Source: CAWATZ01 sp963784995 (GTDB lineage Bacteria > Planctomycetota > Planctomycetia > Gemmatales > Gemmataceae). From it: a stretch of 64,000 bases of DNA. The stretch is from assembly GCA_963784995.1 (NCBI GenBank), contig CAWATZ010000003.1, forward strand, positions 2,864,692 through 2,928,691, given 5' to 3'. The translations under genes were made by a program, and so were the position numbers. Shown piece by piece: positions 33,764 to 43,025 of the stretch. A model generated the notes under the pieces. The model did no database searches. It was not told where the DNA came from and saw nothing but the letters and a program-made list of their open reading frames with translations. How positions within the stretch are numbered: position 1 is the first letter of the stretch; every line of letters begins with the position of its first letter.

Positions 33764-33805
33764 TTGTGCCCGGCCCGGCAGCGGTTATAATCCAACCATC
33801 CTACC
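33764..33805 (+). promoter_or_regulatory. Sigma70-type promoter of the PQQ-like propeller gene
   Basis: TTGTGC at 33764-33769, a 16-base spacer and TATAAT at 33786-33791, followed by the same 20-base block as at 31514-31533. ATG 33838 lies 46 bases downstream of the TATAAT. The spacer is also similar (both contain GGCCCGG or GCCCGG). See 31492-31533. Confidence 0.8.
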
Positions 33806-33837
33806 GCTTGGCAACCTCCCCTGGAGAGAACCTACTC

Positions 33838-35130
33838 ATGCAGCGTTTTCTGCTTGCGTTCGCCGTGCTGGGGCTGACTCTGCTCGGTGTCTTCCTGTTC
33901 CGGCCGGGCGAGCCTCCAGTAACGGCAGCCGCGGATCCGATCACCTGCGCGGCCACGGACTGGCCGTGGTGGCGCGGTCCCAACCGCAACGGCGTCGCCG
34001 ACGCCAATCAGAAGCCGCCCCTGAAGTGGAGCGAAACCGAAAACGTCCTGTGGAAGAGCCCGGTTCCCGGTCGCGGGCACGGCTCGCCCACGGTGGTCGG
34101 TGACCAGGTGTTCCTGGCAACTGCCGAGCCCCAGGACGAGGTTCAATCGGTACTGTGCTACAACCGTCAGACGGGAGAACGACTCTGGCAGACGCCCGTT
34201 CATCGCGGCGGCTTCGCGAAGAAGGGCAACGCCAAAGCCTCCCTGGCCTCGTCCTCGGTAGCCTGTGACGGCCAGCGGCTGTTCATCAACTTCCTCCACG
34301 CGGGAGCGGTCTGGACCACCGCCCTGAGCCGGGAGGGCAAGGTCCTCTGGCAGACCAGGATCACCGAATACGTCATCCACCAAGGCTATGGCTCGTCGCC
34401 AGCCGTGTATCAGTCGCTGGTGCTTGTGTCGGCCGACAACAAGGGCGGCGGAGCGATTGCCGGCCTGGATCGCGCCAGCGGCAAGATCGTCTGGAAGCAA
34501 GATCGGCCGAAGACGCCCAACTATGCGTCGCCGATCATCCTGAACGTGGCCGGGCGCGAGCAGCTGCTGCTGACTGGCTGCGACCTTGTCAGCGGGCTCG
34601 ATCCGCTGACCGGCAAGAAACTCTGGGAGATCGCGGGCTCGACCACGGAATGCGTGACGTCCACGGTCACTGACGGGCAACGGATCTTCACCAGCGGCGG
34701 CTATCCGAAGAATCACCTGGCGGCGGTGCGTGCCGACGGCTCCGGCAAGGTCGAGTGGGAACACAAGACCCGGGTGTACGTCCCGTCGCTGCTGATCCAC
34801 AAGGGGCACCTGTACGGCGTGCAGGATTCCGGCATCGCGGCCTGCTGGGAGTGCGAGACCGGCAAGGAAGTGTGGACCGGCCGGCTCGGCGGCACTTTCA
34901 GCGCCTCGCCCGTGCTGGTCGGGGAGCAGGTCTTCGCCACCAACGAGTCGGGAAAGACCTTCGTCTTCAAGGCGACGCCCGAGAAATTCGAGCTGGTTGC
35001 GGACAACAAGCTGGGCGATCACGTCATGGCCACGCCAACCATCTGCGGGGGGCGGATCTTCATGCGGGTCGCCAGCCAGAAACAGGGGCAGCGGCAGGAG
35101 ATGCTGTATTGCCTGGGGAAGAGAGAATAA
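33838..35130 (+). CDS. PQQ-like beta-propeller protein, exported
   Basis: A 430-residue protein from ATG 33838 with a signal segment (LLAFAVLGLTLLGVFLF). The mature part begins WPWWRGPNRNGVAD, the typical start of planctomycete PQQ-binding-like propellers. Propeller blades with the Trp-docking pattern follow: QTGERLWQTPV, EGKVLWQTRI, SGKIVWKQDR, TGKKLWEIAG, GKVEWEHK, TGKEVWTGRL. About eight blades are visible. It may bind PQQ or serve as a surface scaffold; substrate residues are not clear. Its promoter is nearly identical to the DUF1501 promoter. A hairpin of the 8740-8807 family follows the stop. Confidence 0.93.
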   Translation: MQRFLLAFAVLGLTLLGVFLFRPGEPPVTAAADPITCAATDWPWWRGPNRNGVADANQKPPLKWSETENVLWKSPVPGRGHGSPTVVGDQVFLATAEPQDEVQSVLCYNRQTGERLWQTPVHRGGFAKKGNAKASLASSSVACDGQRLFINFLHAGAVWTTALSREGKVLWQTRITEYVIHQGYGSSPAVYQSLVLVSADNKGGGAIAGLDRASGKIVWKQDRPKTPNYASPIILNVAGREQLLLTGCDLVSGLDPLTGKKLWEIAGSTTECVTSTVTDGQRIFTSGGYPKNHLAAVRADGSGKVEWEHKTRVYVPSLLIHKGHLYGVQDSGIAACWECETGKEVWTGRLGGTFSASPVLVGEQVFATNESGKTFVFKATPEKFELVADNKLGDHVMATPTICGGRIFMRVASQKQGQRQEMLYCLGKRE

Positions 35131-35139
35131 GACTCACCG

Positions 35140-35211
35140 AAGGCGAGCGGCGCGGCGTCAGCCCGCCGGTATTGGCCATCACCGGCGGGCTGACGCCGCG
35201 CCGCTCGCCTT
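35140..35211 (+). repeat. Inverted repeat, perfect 31-bp arms (family shared with 8740-8807)
   Basis: The arms 35140-35170 and 35181-35211 are exact reverse complements around a 10-base loop. The arm core GCGAGCGGCGCGGCGT is identical to the element at 8740-8807; one A/C position differs in both arms of each element, so the pairing is kept by compensating changes. It lies after the PQQ-like gene and may act as a terminator. Confidence 0.95.
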
Positions 35212-35303
35212 GCCCTTAGAGCCTCGAAGCAGGATTGCTGAGATCTGGATGCTTCAACAAGGGTTGGCCGATCGGTCACGCCAGTCAACTGGTCAGGTAG
35301 TGT

Positions 35304-35735
35304 ATGCTCGACACGATTCGTCAAGCCTGGGGTTGGATCGGCCTCGAACCTGCCGAGGTCGTCGCCAGCAATCCGTTCGGGAACCTGATCGTCCGAGCAA
35401 TCGATGGAGCGTTCTGGCGAATCTGTCCGGAGGAGCTGTCCTGCAATCGAATCGCTGCGAATGCGACCGAGTTGGCTGCGCTCTTCGCGGAAGAGGATTT
35501 TCAGCTTGATTGGCAAATGTCGCGATTGGTTGAGTTAGCAAACCACAAGCTCGGTCCGCTCCCGGAAGGCACGTGCTATTGCCTCATGCGGCCTGCCGTG
35601 TTGGGTGGGAGCTACGACGAAGAAAACTTCGGAACGATTTCAGTGCAAGAGTTGCTCTCCTTTTCCGGGGATTTGGCGGAAAAGATCAAGGATCTCCCGG
35701 ATGGTGCCACTGTGCAGTTTAAGATTGTACCGTAG
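35304..35735 (+). CDS. DUF1851-like (Tdi1-type immunity) protein
   Basis: A 143-residue soluble protein from ATG 35304. The N-terminus WIGLEPAEVVASNPFGNLIV, DGAFWRICPEELSC and the C-terminal GSYDEENFGTISVQELLSFSGDLAEKIKDLPDGATV resemble the DUF1851/T6SS_Tdi1 family, often immunity proteins next to type VI toxin effectors or orphans. No toxin gene is adjacent. It may be an orphan immunity or SMI1-like protein. Intact; the function is inferred from sequence resemblance only. Confidence 0.75.
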   Translation: MLDTIRQAWGWIGLEPAEVVASNPFGNLIVRAIDGAFWRICPEELSCNRIAANATELAALFAEEDFQLDWQMSRLVELANHKLGPLPEGTCYCLMRPAVLGGSYDEENFGTISVQELLSFSGDLAEKIKDLPDGATVQFKIVP

Positions 35736-35804
35736 GTGCTATGAAACCAAACGCCTGACAGTCTGACAAACTTGTTTCTCCTTTTCCTCAAAGGAATCGA
35801 TACC

Positions 35805-37502
35805 ATGAGACGCTTCTGGACCACCCTTGTTGTTCTGCTGCCGCTGGATCTCTCTGTCCCGGCGCTTGCCCAGGACAAACCCCAGGACACCATCAAGAGC
35901 TTCACCTTCAAGAAGACCAAGCAAGCCGACCTCACCATCCAGGTCCACTTGCCGCCCGACTGGAAGAAGGAGGACCGGCGGCCGGCCATCGTCTTCTGGT
36001 TCGGCGGCGGGTTCAAGAGGGGCAGCGTCGGCCAGTTCGAGCCGCAAGCCGCCTACTTCGCCAGCCGGGGCATGATCGCGGCGCGGGCCGACTACCGCGT
36101 GAAGGATCGGCATGGCGTTGAGCCGGACGTCTGCGTCGAGGACGGCAAGAGCGCGGTCCGCTGGCTGCGGCAGAACGCGGCCATGCTGGGCCTTGACCCG
36201 GACCGCATCGTCGCCTCCGGCGGCTCGGCCGGCGGCTACGTCGCGGCTTGCACCGCCTGCCCGGGATTGGACGCGGCGGGCGAAGACCGGAAAATCTCCT
36301 CCCGGCCCAATGCCATGATCCTCTTCAATCCCTTCGTGCCATTTGTCAAGGACAGGGACTCCTGGAAGATCGTGCCCACCCTGCATTTGAGCAAGGAAAC
36401 GCCGCCAGCGCTGCTCCTGTTCGGCACCCAGGATGCACTGCTGAAAAACGCGGAGGAGTACCTGGCCAAATCCAAGCAAGTTGGCCACAAGGGCGAACTG
36501 GACCTGGCCGAGGGCGTCGGCCACACCTTTTTCAACCGATCGCCTTGGCGGGAGAAAACTCTGCGGCGGGCGGACGAGTTCCTGGCAGGGCTGGGCTATC
36601 TGAAGGGGCAGCCGACCATCAAGGTTCCCGACAAGGCGCCACAACCTCCGCCCCGGCCGCAACTTCCGCCGCCGACGTATCGCGAAGTCAAGTATGGTCC
36701 TCATGAGCGGAACGTCCTCGATTTCTGGCAAGCGGAGTCGAAGCAACCGACTCCGCTGTTGATTTCCATTCATGGCGGAGGCTTTACTCAGGGCAACAAG
36801 AGCGTGCAGCCGCAGCTCCTGAAAGAGTGCCTGGACAATGGCATCTCGGTTGCCGCCATCACCTATCGCTATTCCACCCAGGCCATCGCCCCGGCGCCCT
36901 TCCAGGATGGGGCCCGGGCCGTGCAGTTCCTGCGCTCCAGGGCCAGGGAATGGAACATCGACCCCAAACGCCTCGCCGCCACGGGCGGTTCCGCGGGAGC
37001 CGGCATCTCGCTTTGGCTCGGCTTCCACAAGGACCTCGCCGACTCGAAGAGCGAAGATCCGATCCTGCGCCAGTCCACCCGGCTGACGTGTGCGTTCGTC
37101 TTCGAGGGGCAAACCTCGTACGATCCGCGCTTCATCCGCAAGCTGTTTCCCGGCAAGGACATCTACAAGATTGGTGCATTGCGAAAGCTCTTCGACGCGG
37201 ACCTGGACAAGCTGGATGACCTCCCGGCCGAGAAATACAAGCTGTTTGAGGAGGTTTCCGCGATCAACCATCTGAGCAAGGACGATCCGCCGGTCCTGCT
37301 CTTTTACAACAATCCCATCGACGCCGAGATCACCAACCAGGGGATTGGCATTCACCATCCGCTGTTCGGCAAGGCGCTCAAAGAGCAGATGGACGCCCTC
37401 AAGATCCCCTGCGAGGTCAATGCGGCCGGCAAGCGCCTGGGCGGGGGCACGCCGACCAGACCCATCGACTTCCTGCAAGAACATTTCGGGATGAAGAAGT
37501 GA
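35805..37502 (+). CDS. Exported tandem alpha/beta hydrolase (two fused esterase-like domains)
   Basis: A 565-residue protein from ATG 35805 with a signal peptide ending LSVPALAQD. Domain 1 (about residues 30-265) has WFGGGFKRG as oxyanion-type loop and the nucleophile elbow SGGSAGGY; its His candidate lies in EGVGHTFFNRS. Domain 2 (about 290-565) has HGGGFTQGN, elbow TGGSAGAGI and a tail without a clear GH-motif histidine. The two domains are joined by a Pro-rich linker (PQPPPRPQLPPPTY). Planctomycete exported esterases of this type often act on acetylated polysaccharides. The second domain may be inactive; that is inference. Confidence 0.93.
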   Translation: MRRFWTTLVVLLPLDLSVPALAQDKPQDTIKSFTFKKTKQADLTIQVHLPPDWKKEDRRPAIVFWFGGGFKRGSVGQFEPQAAYFASRGMIAARADYRVKDRHGVEPDVCVEDGKSAVRWLRQNAAMLGLDPDRIVASGGSAGGYVAACTACPGLDAAGEDRKISSRPNAMILFNPFVPFVKDRDSWKIVPTLHLSKETPPALLLFGTQDALLKNAEEYLAKSKQVGHKGELDLAEGVGHTFFNRSPWREKTLRRADEFLAGLGYLKGQPTIKVPDKAPQPPPRPQLPPPTYREVKYGPHERNVLDFWQAESKQPTPLLISIHGGGFTQGNKSVQPQLLKECLDNGISVAAITYRYSTQAIAPAPFQDGARAVQFLRSRAREWNIDPKRLAATGGSAGAGISLWLGFHKDLADSKSEDPILRQSTRLTCAFVFEGQTSYDPRFIRKLFPGKDIYKIGALRKLFDADLDKLDDLPAEKYKLFEEVSAINHLSKDDPPVLLFYNNPIDAEITNQGIGIHHPLFGKALKEQMDALKIPCEVNAAGKRLGGGTPTRPIDFLQEHFGMKK

Positions 37503-37632
37503 TGCCGACGCGACGACGATCCTCCCCTCTCCCCGCTGGGTGTAACGACCTGCTCCAACCGTGATGCCATCTCCGGGACGGCGCGGTATAACAGGATACA
37601 GTCCAGCTCCTCCAACCCAAGGAGATGATTTC

Positions 37633-38094
37633 ATGCTCCCGACCCTGATTGCCGGCGTGCTCCTGGCAGCTCCAGCGCCCCAGGAAGTTCCACTCCCCAG
37701 CGTTCCGCCTCCCCTGTTTGCCGTCTTTCGCATGGAGGGCGACAAACTGATCTCTCGCGAGTTCGTGCCCATCGCCACGGAGAAGGTCCGTGAGGTCCAG
37801 CGCGTCGTCGGAGGCCAGCAGGTCGTTGTCCGGGAGAAGTTCATCGAATTCACCCACAGGGCCGTCGAAAAGTCCTTCAATGCCAAGGGCGTGCAAGCCT
37901 TCGACACTTCCGGCCGACCCATCGCCGCGGACCGGCTGCCGAACTTGCTGCGGAAGGACACGCTGGTCGTGATCTCCCCCAACGGCAGCAAGCCGGACCC
38001 CGCCTACCTGCGGGCGCTGAAGGATGGCATTTTGATCCTGGTGTTGCCGGCCCCCAGCCAGGATCCCATTATCCGCGTCCCGGCGCCGAAGTGA
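37633..38094 (+). CDS. Small exported hypothetical protein
   Basis: A 153-residue protein from ATG 37633 with GGAGATG upstream. A short signal peptide (LIAGVLLAAPAPQ) is followed by a beta-rich domain (LFAVFRMEGDKLISREFV... EVQRVVGGQQVVVREKFIEF... GKGVQAFDTSGRPI) and a Pro-rich end. No family is recognised. Similar small exported proteins of this style follow exported esterases in planctomycetes. No partner function is inferred. Confidence 0.75.
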   Translation: MLPTLIAGVLLAAPAPQEVPLPSVPPPLFAVFRMEGDKLISREFVPIATEKVREVQRVVGGQQVVVREKFIEFTHRAVEKSFNAKGVQAFDTSGRPIAADRLPNLLRKDTLVVISPNGSKPDPAYLRALKDGILILVLPAPSQDPIIRVPAPK

Positions 38095-38366
38095 AGCCAG
38101 CAGCCACGCTGGCGAGTCCTGCGGTCAGGCCCAGCGGCAGAGCGTTTTCGCCCTACCGCTGGCCGCCGCGGTAGAATGTGCTGGGTTTCCTCCGTTAGGG
38201 ACGGTCCGGCACTCCCATCCGGGACTGGCCTCCCCTGACCTACCATGCTCGCGATCCTCACCGGCCCGACCAGGCGTCAATCGCTCAACAGCACGCTTGA
38301 CACAGCAACCCAGGGGCGTACTACTGACATTCAGGAACGAGCCGTGGACCTCCGGGGAGGATCGCA

Positions 38367-38913
38367 ATGAAGGCATTTGCAATCGGGGTCGTCCTTCTGA
38401 CCATCGCTGTGGTGCATGCGGATCCCCAGCAGCTGCCGCCGCCGACGCTCATCGAGACGGCGGGCGCCCGCTGGGAGTATCGCGTCCTGACCAGGGAGCA
38501 ATTGCTCGATCTGGGCAAGAAGGACCTGGCCGCCGGTCTGAATCGGGTCGGCGCCGAAGGCTGGGAGCTGGTCTCAACCGAAGGGGTCTACCTCTTCAAG
38601 AGGCTCCGGGTCGAAGCCCCCAAGATGGCTGACGCCGCCGCGCAAGCAGGCGGACGACAACGTCCGGAAGAAGGTGGACGACATCAAGAGTTACATCCTC
38701 ATCGCGGAAACCGACCTGGAGACGTGGCGCGACCGGGTGAGCTGGTCGGAACGCATGGTCAAGCGCGGTTACGTCAGCGGCCAGCGCCTCCAGGCCGAGA
38801 AACTGCAGCTGCTGAAGGCCGAGGTGGCCCTGGAGAAGGCCCGCAGGGACCTCAGGGAACTTCTGCCCAAACCGAAGGGATCGACCGAGAAAGAACGCCA
38901 GCCGGAGAAGTGA
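38367..38913 (+). pseudogene. Small exported protein with DUF4177-like domain, frameshifted
   Basis: From ATG 38367 (GGGAGGATCGCA just upstream) the frame encodes a signal peptide (AIGVVLLTIAVVHA) and a DUF4177-like segment (WEYRVLTREQLLDLG ... LNRVGAEGWELVSTEG). The frame is lost at about 38640-38643 by one extra base next to GCGC. The coiled-coil C-terminus (SYILIAETDLETWRDRVSWSERMVKRGYVS ... EVALEKARRDL) is found one frame over and ends at 38913. The repaired protein would be ~181 residues. It could be a sequence error. Confidence 0.75.
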
Positions 38914-38995
38914 TGGTCCGGGCCCGGCCTGGCGGCGCTTTTCGGTCGGGGACGTCCTCCCAGCGACAGAAAAGCGCCGCCCGGCGGCCTGTCGA

Positions 38996-40003
38996 TCAGT
39001 ATTGCGGCGTTGGCTCGCCACCTTGCTTGGTGGACAGGGCCGCCAGAGTGCAGATTGGCATGGTCTTGACGATCAGGTGGACGGAGCCATCAGCAAAAAC
39101 CACGTTGGCCCCGGCGGGGTGGAAACCATAGACCTCGCTATTGTTGTCGCAGTTGGCGGAACAAAGGGTGGCGGCGTACGCGGTGCTGACGCACGTGTCC
39201 TTCTGGCCTGCAGGCACCGGGCTGGGGAAGAAGCTAGGACCGCAGCCGGGATCAACACCATCGATACTGAAAGCCGCGTTGGGGTCGGACCAGGCGCCTT
39301 CCTTGTTGGCTTTATCTACAGCGGTAAAAGTGGAGATCAGCGCCCCGCCCACTCCGTACCAGTTGGGTCTGCCGGCATCCTCCGCAACCAGGATGGTGTT
39401 GGAAGTCCCATCCGTGACGGCCAGGATCGGGGTGGGATTGGTTTTCTCCATGCAGCCGTTGGGGTTGCCACTCGGGATCGAGCAGCCGCCGGGAGCAGTG
39501 CCGAGCGGCGGCTGGACAATTTGCAAATGGACCTGGTTGATCGAGCTATAGTCCGTGGCACCGCGCGTCTCGGTGGTGCCCGAGTTATCGGAGACGGAGG
39601 TATCGACCCGCGGGTAACCGGGACAGCTGGGACATTGGTAGGTCCGGATGATGTTGGCCACGGCTGCCGAGTTGCCGGGGGCGTCCCAGTTCACGGTGAA
39701 ATTGTACTGATTGTACACCACCTGCTGTTCAATGTACGGCAAGAGCAGCGTCATCCAGGACATCAGAGGCGGGTCGGCAGCAGAGGTGTCGCCCGGCGGG
39801 AACATTTGGTTGTTGGCGCCGGCATAGTTGAGCAGGCCCAGGCCCATTTGCTTGAGGTTGTTCTGGCACTGGGTCCGTGCAGCCGCCTCGCGAACTTGCT
39901 GGACGGCGGGTAAGAGCAGCCCGATCAAGATGGCAATGATGGCGATGACGACGAGAAGCTCAATGAGAGTGAATCCCGATCGTCCGGCTGGCCTGGCATT
40001 CAT
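38996..40003 (-). CDS. DUF1559 domain protein with prepilin-like N-terminus
   Basis: A 335-residue protein from ATG 40003. MNARPAGRSGFTLIELLVV carries the prepilin cleavage site and hydrophobic helix, then VREAAARTQCQNNLKQMGLGLLNY, a Cys-rich middle (YQCPSCPGYP) and the C-terminal HPAGANVVFADGSVHLIVK with the H-x9-DG motif. It follows the lipoprotein gene at 40057-40494 with a 53-base gap, the same pair as at 5486-7052. Intact. Confidence 0.95.
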   Translation of the reverse strand: MNARPAGRSGFTLIELLVVIAIIAILIGLLLPAVQQVREAAARTQCQNNLKQMGLGLLNYAGANNQMFPPGDTSAADPPLMSWMTLLLPYIEQQVVYNQYNFTVNWDAPGNSAAVANIIRTYQCPSCPGYPRVDTSVSDNSGTTETRGATDYSSINQVHLQIVQPPLGTAPGGCSIPSGNPNGCMEKTNPTPILAVTDGTSNTILVAEDAGRPNWYGVGGALISTFTAVDKANKEGAWSDPNAAFSIDGVDPGCGPSFFPSPVPAGQKDTCVSTAYAATLCSANCDNNSEVYGFHPAGANVVFADGSVHLIVKTMPICTLAALSTKQGGEPTPQY

Positions 40004-40056
40004 CAAGGAATCTCCTCAAAAGGCGCGGATCAAGGACCCAAGACACCTGCAAGGGT

Positions 40057-40494
40057 TCATCTGGTGATCGTCAATTCAAAAGGAGGCAAGTCGTTGCTTC
40101 CACTCTTCACCTCGGCGGTCAAGCCCGAAGTGGTCGGGTTCTTGTACTGGGGAGGCAGATAGTCGTTGACAATGTCATCCCCCTTGCGGGCGAGTTCCAC
40201 CCAGCTGACCGTGACCGCATAGCGACCCGCGGGAGCGCCGTCCTGATAGCGGTACGTGGTCAGCTGAAAGCTGCCATCGGCACCCACGGTGCCTCGCGGC
40301 CGCTCCGGGAACTTTTCCGAGGGCGGCTCCGGGTGAAAGACCACTGCGGCATTCACGGCAGGCTGACCGTTCACCAGGACCTTCCCCTTGACGTGGTAGA
40401 CCGTCTTGTGGCCGGAACATCCAGACAGGGCAACAACGGCCCCCAGCAGCAAAAGCCTCGTCAGGACAACCAGCGAACGCTGTTGATCCACCAT
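40057..40494 (-). CDS. Small lipoprotein with transthyretin-like domain
   Basis: A 145-residue protein from ATG 40494, with GGAGG upstream. Lipobox LSGC gives lipidated Cys near residue 26. The body (HVKGKVLVNGQPAVNAAVVFHPE, then DGSFQLTTYRYQDGAPAGRYAVTV) is a carboxypeptidase-regulatory-like/transthyretin-like domain. It is the upstream partner of the DUF1559 gene. A 19-bp AT-rich perfect palindrome lies ~100 bases before the start. Confidence 0.88.
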   Translation of the reverse strand: MVDQQRSLVVLTRLLLLGAVVALSGCSGHKTVYHVKGKVLVNGQPAVNAAVVFHPEPPSEKFPERPRGTVGADGSFQLTTYRYQDGAPAGRYAVTVSWVELARKGDDIVNDYLPPQYKNPTTSGLTAEVKSGSNDLPPFELTITR

Positions 40495-40592
40495 GCAACC
40501 TCCTCCGTCAGTTCGTGTTGTCAGTGTTAGCCCAGCACCAAAGCCCATTCAAGGACAGACTTAACAATTCATCGATCCTTCACGCTTCCTAA

Positions 40593-40635
40593 TTGGTTTC
40601 TAAATCGATTCTTCACGAATCGATTTAGAAACCAA
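40593..40635. repeat. AT-rich inverted repeat, perfect 19-bp arms
   Basis: The arms 40593-40611 (TTGGTTTCTAAATCGATTC) and 40617-40635 are exact reverse complements around TTCAC. It stands out in the GC-rich surroundings. It is ~100 bases upstream of the lipoprotein gene and ~140 bases downstream of the kinase gene end, so it could be a terminator or an operator. Confidence 0.85.
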
Positions 40636-42337
40636 CAAAGGTGCAGAAGCGATTACCGAAGAGGTCGGATGACGATGGACGTGGAACGCGGCGTTTCCTC
40701 TCCTGGAGAACCTGTCTCTTCCTCCAGGATCGTCCACGTGCGCGTTCTTGAGGTTGTTTCTCGGGCCGTGGGGAGGGTCAGCGAGGCGGCACCGTCGAAC
40801 CGGACGTCCCGGGCGGTGCAGGCGGTGGGGGGAAGAGCGTGACAGGAGTCTTCACCGCTGGGCCGGTCAGAGTCCTCCACCGCTGGACCTGTTCTTCCGT
40901 CAAGACGGCGAGCATGCGCTCCTTCGCCCGCTTGTCCCTGGCGCCAGCAGCGCCGGAGGCGCCCGCAGCCAGGCGCGGACCCCGCATCCAGCCGAAGAGG
41001 ACCTCGTCCTCGATGGTGCGGATCTGCTCGCGCTGTTCGGCCGTCAGCTTCAATTCCGCAACCACTTCCGGCTCGCTGAAGGCAGAGGGCCCCTCGGCCT
41101 GCAGCGCGATCTGGCGGAGGCGGGTCCGCTGGGCCGGGGTCAGGAGCCCGTTGACTTCGACCTCGTAGGTCCGGGCCCGCGCCACCGCTCGCCGGCCCCG
41201 TTCGGTCGGGGAGAGTCGGCCCACGTCTGCCAGCGACTCCATCCACTCCTTGCCGACGCGAGCGCAGAACTCCTTGACCCTGGGCCGCTGGTCGTCCCCC
41301 AGGCCGAGGTCGTCGAGCACCGCCGGCTGACACAGCAGATACAGCTGGGTGGCGGCACGCAGCACGGCCAGGTCGGCGAGGACCTTCTCCACGCGCTGTT
41401 TGGCATCGAGCAAGTCGGCCCGGGCCTCGGGGTCGTCGCGGCGCTGTTCGAGGAACTCCTGGTAATAGGCCAGGACCGACCCGAGCAGGCGTTTGCGCAG
41501 CCTCTCCAGGCCCGGCCGGTCGGCCAGTTCCTCCTGGCTGATGCGGAACAGTTCGTCCACGGAGCGGCGGGCCAGGCGGAAGCGGGCCTCCGCCTCCTCG
41601 GCCCGCTGCCGCTCGCGCCGGTAGGCCTCTTCCGCCTTCCGCTGCTCGGCCCGCGTGCGATTCTGTTCGCCGCGGATCAGGAGCGCGCTCAGCGAGGACC
41701 CGGCGGAAAGAAGGAGCAGGACCACCACGCCGGCAGCGACGAGCGACGGGTGGCGGCGGAGCAGTTTCCGCAGCCGTTCGGCCGCGGTCGGCCGGCGGGC
41801 CAGGACCGGCCGGTTGTCCAGGAAGCGCTGGAGGTCCTCGGCCAGCGCCCGGGCCGTGGGATAGCGCTCCGCCGGCTCCTTGCGGAGCGCCTTCAGCACG
41901 ACCGTTTCCAGTTCCCGCGGGACGGAGGGATGAAGGGCCCGTGGCGGTCGGGGCTCCTCGCTGGCGATCTGGCGCTGCAGCTCGTTGCGGTCGCGGCCCT
42001 CGAAGAGCGGCCGCAGGGTCAGCAGCTCGTAGAGGGTGGCCCCCAGGGAGTAAACGTCGCTGCGCTGATCGACCACGCCTGCCCGGGCCCGGACCTGCTC
42101 GGGGCTGGCGTAGCGGAGCGTGCCGAGCAGTTCCCCGGTGACGGTGAGCCCGGTATCGCCGGCAACCTGGGCCAGGCCGAAGTCGGTGACCCAGAGCTGC
42201 CCCCGGGGATCAAGCAGCAGGTTGGCCGGTTTGACGTCGCGGTGGACAATGCCCACCGCGTGGGCGTGCTCCAGCGCCAGGGCCGCCTGCCGGCCCTGGC
42301 GGGCCACCCAGTCGTAGTACCTGCGGCTGCCGTTCGC

Positions 42338-42426
42338 AGGAGTCAGGGGATAGGAGTCAGGAGTCAGGGGACAGGAGTCAGAAGTCAGGCTCTCTGACCC
42401 CTGACTCCTGACTCCTGACTCCTGAG
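42338..42426 (-). repeat. GGAGTCA tandem/inverted repeat interrupting the kinase
   Basis: The segment is built from the 7-base unit AGGAGTC/A in tandem (about six copies left) and its complement (about four right), with a left-right pairing of 22 of 23 bases. It lies between the segment SLAHLVASL and the HRD motif of the kinase. Gaining or losing one 7-base unit would change the reading frame, so it could switch the gene on and off. Confidence 0.88.
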
Positions 42427-42751
42427 AGAGGCCACCAGATGGGCCAGGCTCCGCCCTTCGATGAACTGCATGGCGTAGTAGTGGACGCCGCGCTCCTCGC
42501 CGACGGTGTACACCGGGACGATGTTCTCATGGCGCAGGCAGGCGGCCGCGAGGGCTTCATTCTTGAAACGCTGCAGCTGACGGCTGTCGAGGGCCGCCGC
42601 GAAGGGCAGCACCTTCAGGGCCACACGCCGCCGCAGCGAGATCTGCTCGGCCTCGTAGACCACGCCCATGCCGCCCCGGCCAACCTCGCGCAGCAGGCGG
42701 AAATCCCCCAGTTCCCCGAGGGCGGGTGCCGATGCGCCAGCGGCAGGCCCC

Positions 42752-42817
42752 GGCGAGCCGGGGGCGTCAGCCCCCGGATTCTCGGGAGAATCCGGGGGCT
42801 GACGCCCCCGGCTCGCC
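42752..42817 (-). repeat. Inverted repeat inserted in frame in the kinase N-terminal linker
   Basis: The arms 42752-42783 and 42786-42817 (32 bases) are exact reverse complements with only GG between. The total of 66 bases is 22 codons, adding ASRGRQPPDSPENPGADAPG just before the kinase domain. Frame is kept. Same design as the other hairpins of the window. Confidence 0.93.
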
Positions 42818-43025
42818 CGTTCCCCCCCGTCGCGCAGGGCGGCGGCGAGCCGCTCCACCTCGTCGTGGCCGGCGAAGAACTCCTCCAGTTCGCCGCGGAG
42901 GTCGGGGTAGGAGGCGAGGAACTGGTCGCGGTCCAGCTCTCGGCCGGCTTGCCGCGCCTCGACGTAGGCGAGCAGGGCCTCGTTCAGCCGTGCTTCGCGG
43001 TCCGGGTTGTCGGTCAGGGCACGTG

